DNA of 64,000 bases from Caulobacter endophyticus (lineage in GTDB: Bacteria; Pseudomonadota; Alphaproteobacteria; Caulobacterales; Caulobacteraceae): NCBI RefSeq assembly GCF_003116815.1, contig NZ_QDKQ01000077.1:248001-312000 (forward strand). The letters are read 5' to 3'. Shown one piece after another: positions 60,269 through 64,000 of this stretch. Both the position numbers and the translations under genes were made by a program. The notes under the pieces are model-generated. The model searched no databases and was not told the origin of the DNA. It was given only the letters and a program-made list of their open reading frames with translations. Positions within the stretch are counted from its first letter, which is position 1; each line of letters opens with the position of its first letter.

Positions 60269-61033
60269 ATGTCCCGTTCGACCTTCAAGACGCTGATCCT
60301 GGCCTCCATCGCCGCCGCCGCCCTGACCGGCGTCGCCCATGCCGGCATCGTCGGCGAGTCCACCGACGAAACCCACCTGAAGGTGGGCGCCAGCGTGATC
60401 AACGCGGGTCCGCACACGGCCGGCAAGGCGGGCGTCGCCGTCGCCTCCATCGGTCTGTCGGCCTATGTCGACTTCCAGGGCCTGTCGGCCTCGGCCCCGC
60501 CGTCGGGCGGCGTCAGCACGATCAACAACCCGTCGACCGCGCCGGGCAGCCACAACGGCATGGGCGTGTTCAACTTCGCCAAGGTCAGCACCGGCGACCT
60601 CTGGTTCGGCGAATGGTCCGACACCGCCAACGCCAATGACGGCACCCACACCGTCTACTACGTCGGCGACGACACCGGCGCGACCGCCGGCACGGGCACG
60701 GCCAGCTACACCGTGAAGGGCCTCAGCGACTACGCCACTAACGGCATCCTGGAAGGCACGTTCAACGCCGACTTCACCGGCGGCACGCTCAGCGGCTACG
60801 TCCAGAGCGCCTCGACCGGCTACAAGGTCGATATCGGCTCGGTCGGCATCTCGGGCCTGAACATCGCCAGCACCACGGCCAACGCCACGGCGACGCAAGG
60901 GACCACGACCCTGGCCTCGGGCGGTGAAGTCAGCGGCAAGTTCTTTGGCGCCAACGCCGCGGCCCTGGCGGGTCTCGTCACCTTCGGCGGCAACAGCGTC
61001 TACGACACCGCCTTCGGCGGCACGAAGAACTGA
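60269..61033 (+). CDS. secreted hemophilin-like carrier with TbpB-type barrel (Slam cargo)
   Basis: 254 aa. Signal peptide 1-25 ends AHA; the protein contains no cysteine, so it cannot be lipidated and should be released. The mature part looks all-beta. Residues about 26-160 ('GEWSDTANANDGTHTVYYVGDD', 'ASYTVKGLSDYATNGILEGTFNADFTGGTLSGYV') recall the hemophilin heme carriers. The end 'GGEVSGKFFGANAAALAGLVTFGG' is the closing motif of TbpB-type eight-stranded barrels recognised by Slam. Mature His residues at 36, 49, 95 and 127 could bind heme. CGGAGAAG precedes the ATG. It lies between the receptor and the Slam gene. Ligand and Slam-dependence are inferred from family and context. Confidence 0.85.
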   Translation: MSRSTFKTLILASIAAAALTGVAHAGIVGESTDETHLKVGASVINAGPHTAGKAGVAVASIGLSAYVDFQGLSASAPPSGGVSTINNPSTAPGSHNGMGVFNFAKVSTGDLWFGEWSDTANANDGTHTVYYVGDDTGATAGTGTASYTVKGLSDYATNGILEGTFNADFTGGTLSGYVQSASTGYKVDIGSVGISGLNIASTTANATATQGTTTLASGGEVSGKFFGANAAALAGLVTFGGNSVYDTAFGGTKN

Positions 61034-61041
61034 GGACGCGA

Positions 61042-61076
61042 GGGGCGGGGGCCGGTCGGCCTTCGCCCCAAGCCCC
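61042..61076 (+). promoter_or_regulatory. GC-rich hairpin just upstream of the Slam start
   Basis: GGGGC (61042-61046) pairs with GCCCC (61072-61076), and GGGG (61047-61050) with CCCC (61066-61069). The structure ends next to the start codon and includes the only purine-rich stretch there, so it could lower Slam translation relative to its cargo. Confidence 0.4.
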
Positions 61077-61080
61077 TGTG

Positions 61081-62577
61081 ATGACCAGGTCGTCCGCTCA
61101 CCAGCGTTTTCCGTTCCGCCTAGCCGCCGGCTGCGCGGCTTTCGTCGTTCTGGCCCTGGCCGGCGCAGCCCACGCCCAGGTCGACGAAGACACCCGCCTG
61201 CGTCTTGACCAGGACCTGTCGCGTCGCGCCGCCGAGCGCGAGGCCCAGACCCGCCAGGAGACCGCGCCCGACGTGCTGGTCATCGATGGTCAGGCCTATG
61301 CCGTCGGACCCGGCGTCGACGACGTCGGCAAGGCGCTCTACCTGTCGCTGGCCCGCCGCCAGTGGGGCGACGCGCGCCGCTTCCTGAGGGCCTATCTGGC
61401 GCTGCCCGAGCGCGATCCGATGCTGGTCCTCTACGCCAAGGGTCAGCTGGCCCGCCAGGACGGCGACCTCCGCGGCGCCGAGCGCAGCTTCCGCCAGCTT
61501 CTGGCCTTGCAGCCCGATTTCCAGCCGGGCCGGATCGAACTGGCCCGCGTGCTGTTCGAGAACCAGCGCGACCGTGAGGCCGAGACGATGTTCCGCGCGA
61601 TCCTCGCCGAACTGCCGGCCAGCGACCCCCGCGCCGCCGGCGTTCGCCGCAGCGTCGAGACCTTCCTGGCGGCCCTCAAGCGCCGGCGCGGCTGGACAGG
61701 CCAGTTCGCGTTGGGGCCCGGCTGGAACTCCAACATCAATCAGGCCTCGGGCAGCTATGCCTGTCTGCTGCCGGGACCGGAAAGGATCTGCTTCTTCGAC
61801 CGCAAGACGCCGGACCCGGTCGGCGCGGCGACGGTCAGTTTCGAGAGCGTGCTCAATCGCCGCCTGCCGCTGCGGGGCTCCGGCGGCCTGACCTTTCGCG
61901 GCATGGCCTATGGCGAGCTCTATCCGGAGGAACAGCGCTACAATCAGGCCACTTTCGTCGCCCAGGCCGGCCTCGACTATCGCACCGCGCGGCTGGCCTT
62001 CGGGCTCGCCCCATCGCTCGACATGGGGACCATGGGCGCTGTGCGCCTGTACGAAGCGCCCGGCCTGCATGCCGAGGTCAGCCGGGTGATCGGCGTCTCG
62101 ACCCTGGTCAAGCTGGAGGGCGACTACAAGGTCATGCGCTACCGCCAGGCCTCGTTCTCGGCGCTGGACGGCGACCAGGCCTCGCTGTTCCTGACCGCCT
62201 GGCGCGGCCTTTCCGGCGGCTGGACGATGTTCGGGGGCATGGACCTGCTCGACAAGGACGCCGATCATGCGGTCAACGCCTACCGCCAGGCAGGCCTGCG
62301 CCTGGGCGCGGCTACGCCAACCCTGAAGGGACTGAACGCCACCCTGTTCGCCTCCGCCCGCCGCAAGCGCTGGGACGCCGTCAACGAGACGCTGGAGGCC
62401 CGCCGCCGCGACGACGAGCAGAGCTTTACCGCCATCCTGCGCACGCCGCGCTGGAAGACGCCCGGCGGCTTCACGCCCAGCCTGACCTTGCAGTACGCCA
62501 AGGTCGCCAGCAGCATCGACTGGTTGTTCTCCTATGAGAAGACCGCTGCCAGCCTGAAGCTGGAGCGGGTGTTCTGA
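61081..62577 (+). CDS. Slam-type outer-membrane exporter (DUF560, type XI secretion)
   Basis: 498 aa from ATG 61081 (a GTG at 61078 is the alternative). Signal peptide 1-32 ('AGAAHAQ'). Residues about 80-195 are TPR-like helices ('QLARQDGDLRGAERSFRQLLALQPDFQPGRIELARVLFENQRDREAETMFRAILAELPASDP'). From about 203 a 14-strand-type DUF560 barrel opens with 'GWTGQFALGPGWNSNINQASGSY' and ends 'WLFSYEKTAASLKLERVF', with terminal Phe. This is the layout of Slam proteins, which move surface or secreted barrel proteins across the outer membrane. Its cargo is encoded 47 bp upstream. The stop overlaps the tonB start (TGATG). Confidence 0.92.
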   Translation: MTRSSAHQRFPFRLAAGCAAFVVLALAGAAHAQVDEDTRLRLDQDLSRRAAEREAQTRQETAPDVLVIDGQAYAVGPGVDDVGKALYLSLARRQWGDARRFLRAYLALPERDPMLVLYAKGQLARQDGDLRGAERSFRQLLALQPDFQPGRIELARVLFENQRDREAETMFRAILAELPASDPRAAGVRRSVETFLAALKRRRGWTGQFALGPGWNSNINQASGSYACLLPGPERICFFDRKTPDPVGAATVSFESVLNRRLPLRGSGGLTFRGMAYGELYPEEQRYNQATFVAQAGLDYRTARLAFGLAPSLDMGTMGAVRLYEAPGLHAEVSRVIGVSTLVKLEGDYKVMRYRQASFSALDGDQASLFLTAWRGLSGGWTMFGGMDLLDKDADHAVNAYRQAGLRLGAATPTLKGLNATLFASARRKRWDAVNETLEARRRDDEQSFTAILRTPRWKTPGGFTPSLTLQYAKVASSIDWLFSYEKTAASLKLERVF

Positions 62578-63353
62578 TGCTGGCGTCCCTGCCCATGGCC
62601 GTGCTGGAAATTCCCTGCGAGGCGCCCGCCGCCAGCGGCCGCAAGCGCCGGTGGAGCCTGGCCTTCACGGTGGCGGTGGCGCTGCATGTGGCCTTGCTGC
62701 TGGGCGCCTACCTGCGGCTGTCCCGGCCAGAGGCGCCGCCGGCCGCGCCGATCGAGGCCATCTCGGTCGAGTTCGCGGTCGAGCCCGTCGCGCCGCTGCG
62801 GCCCAAGGACGAGCGGCCGCCAGGACCGGAGGCCAGGGCCAGCGCGGCCGCCATCGCCACGCCTGCGCCGCCCAAGGCGATCGACCGCCCGCCAGACCCG
62901 CTGGGTATCCTGCCGGCGGTGGTCCGATCCGCCGCCAAGGCTTCGGAAGGCGAGGCCTCGGCCAGGCCCTCGGCGCCCAGCGAGGCTGCGGCGCCGCCGA
63001 CCGCGCCGGCGCCGCCTGCGCCAGTGATGGCCGCGCCCCGCACCTCCGCCGCCAGCGCCCGCGACGCGGCGATCAGTTGGAAGGGCCTGATCCTGGGCCG
63101 CCTGCAGGTCTACAAGCGCTATCCCCGCCGCGCCCAGAGCGCCGGGCAGGAGGGCGTGGTCCATATCGCCTTCACCGTCGATCGCGGGGGCAAGGTGTTA
63201 AGCGCCCGGATCGCCAAGGGCTCTGGCTATCCGCTGCTCGACGACGAGGCCCTGGCCACGGTCAGGCGCGCCTCGCCGATGCCGCCTCCGCCTGGCGATG
63301 TGCCGGGCGACCCGGTCGAGGTGCTGGCGCCCGTCGAATTCTTCGTCAGGTGA
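62577..63353 (+). CDS. tonB: TonB-family energy transducer dedicated to the hemophore locus
   Basis: 258 aa. One N-terminal membrane helix about 25-45 after a basic stretch ('GRKRRWSLAFTVAVALHVALLLGAYL'), a Pro/Ala-rich periplasmic spacer (about 50-160), and a C-terminal TonB domain ('LGRLQVYKRYPRRAQSAGQEGVVHIAFTVDRGGKVLSARIAKGSGYPLLDDEALATVRRASPMPPPPGD'). Translation is coupled to Slam (TGATG). No exbB or exbD is next to it, so it must use those encoded elsewhere. It is the last gene of the Fur-type unit. Confidence 0.94.
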   Translation: MLASLPMAVLEIPCEAPAASGRKRRWSLAFTVAVALHVALLLGAYLRLSRPEAPPAAPIEAISVEFAVEPVAPLRPKDERPPGPEARASAAAIATPAPPKAIDRPPDPLGILPAVVRSAAKASEGEASARPSAPSEAAAPPTAPAPPAPVMAAPRTSAASARDAAISWKGLILGRLQVYKRYPRRAQSAGQEGVVHIAFTVDRGGKVLSARIAKGSGYPLLDDEALATVRRASPMPPPPGDVPGDPVEVLAPVEFFVR

Positions 63354-63488
63354 GGGCGATGTGGGTGATCGGTCGAATGTCACCGGTTACGGCTAGCCAA
63401 GGCCGCCTCACGCTGTAGAGTTGAGTCGAGTGTTCGCAGTCGGGTTTCGCCCCGGCGGCGAAAGGGGGCGAATGCGGGTTTCCGGCGC

Positions 63489-64000
63489 GTGACAGTTTCC
63501 AGAGGAGCGTCTGACGACGCGGTCGTCGCGGCGCACGCACGGCTGGTCAAGGACGCCGGATTCCAGTTCGACAAGGCGGTCTTCACCCCGCCCAAGGTTC
63601 CCGAATGGCTGAGCCATGTCGGTGATTTCGTGGCGTTTCTGGCGCCTTACCTGAAGTGGGTGTTCTGGGGCGCCATCGCGCTGTTGGCGGCGCTGATCAT
63701 CTACGCCATCGTGCGCGAACTCCTGAGGATCTGGGCCCCAGCCCCGCGGGCGGTCAAGCCGCTGGTCGTGGCCGAGGCCGGCTGGCGCCCAGACGTCGCG
63801 GACGCGCGCGACCTGCTGGCCGCCGCCGACGAACTGGCCGCCAAGGGCCTGTTCGTCGAAGCCGCCCACTTGATCCTGCTGCGCAGCGTCCAGGACATCG
63901 AGAAGCGCCGCCCCCGCGCGGTGAAGATATCGTTGACCGCGCGCGAGATCGCCGTCCTGCCGGCCATTCCGGAGGCGGCTCGCCCGGCCTTCGTGGGCAT
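63489..64000 (+). CDS. partial DUF4129-like membrane protein, cut by right edge
   Basis: Reading from GTG 63489 gives an open frame of about 170 codons to the edge. One membrane helix at about 55-76 ('WVFWGAIALLAALIIYAIV') is followed by a helical cytoplasmic part ('DARDLLAAADELAAKGLFVEAAHLILLRSVQDIEKRRP', 'SLTAREIA'), the pattern of DUF4129 proteins that accompany MoxR ATPase and transglutaminase genes. The start has no good ribosome site and could differ. It lies 135 bp after tonB and is probably an unrelated unit. Confidence 0.65.
   Translation, partial: MTVSRGASDDAVVAAHARLVKDAGFQFDKAVFTPPKVPEWLSHVGDFVAFLAPYLKWVFWGAIALLAALIIYAIVRELLRIWAPAPRAVKPLVVAEAGWRPDVADARDLLAAADELAAKGLFVEAAHLILLRSVQDIEKRRPRAVKISLTAREIAVLPAIPEAARPAFVG

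Noticed and set aside
60269-61033. HasA-type hemophore
   Set aside because: HasA has no N-terminal signal peptide and is exported by a type I system; this protein has a signal peptide, a TbpB-type end and an adjacent Slam gene.
1-64000. tRNA, rRNA, CRISPR arrays, insertion sequences, attachment sites
   Set aside because: Looked for by eye on both strands; nothing with supporting structure or repeats was found.

Overview
The window looks like chromosome from a Caulobacter-type alphaproteobacterium. It is high in GC, carries five TonB-dependent receptors and two FecI/FecR-type sigma/anti-sigma pairs, has a fused MrpA/B antiporter subunit, and uses GTG and TTG starts freely. I see no tRNA, rRNA, insertion sequence or CRISPR array.

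Layout. Positions 1-3043 (minus strand) are the edge of a contractile phage-tail-like module: tail sheath, tail tube, a zinc-ribbon baseplate-type protein and the start of a further gene. Positions 3300-28460 form a polysaccharide-utilisation locus: GH97, GH43, two LacI-type regulators, a ROK kinase, GH88, a LacY-like symporter, two GH28-like beta-helix enzymes, a heparinase II/III-like lyase, a large unrecognised secreted protein, a 2OG-oxygenase-like protein and two TonB-dependent receptors. A 14-bp palindrome, TGATATCGATATCA or a close variant, occurs nine times in its gaps, at eight of them upstream of one of these genes. This marks a LacI-type regulon. The content suggests uptake of an acidic (uronate-containing) plant or microbial glycan: receptors and secreted enzymes cut and import it, GH88 removes the unsaturated uronate left by a lyase, and the symporter and kinase pass on the sugars.

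Positions 28596-34584 are a complete mrpABCDEFG Na+(K+)/H+ antiporter operon, facing a universal stress protein. Positions 35613-42312 hold sigma factor, FecR, STN-type receptor and S9 peptidase, which may be a substrate-sensing peptide uptake unit. Positions 42317-55386 are ordinary metabolism and transport: two small proteins, an EmrB-type MFS pump, RhaT-like permease divergent from a TonB-dependent receptor, LysR regulator, IlvD, MetY, M19 dipeptidase and aldo-keto reductase.

Positions 55440-63353 are the most striking part. A perfect Fur-type palindrome precedes a FecI-like sigma factor, FecR, an STN-type TonB-dependent receptor, a secreted hemophilin/TbpB-barrel-like protein with no lipobox, a Slam (DUF560, type XI secretion) outer-membrane protein and a dedicated TonB. 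This reads as a self-contained iron-regulated hemophore system: Slam exports the carrier, the carrier takes up (probably) heme, the receptor imports it with TonB energy, and the FecI/FecR pair senses occupancy. The right edge enters a DUF4129-like membrane protein.
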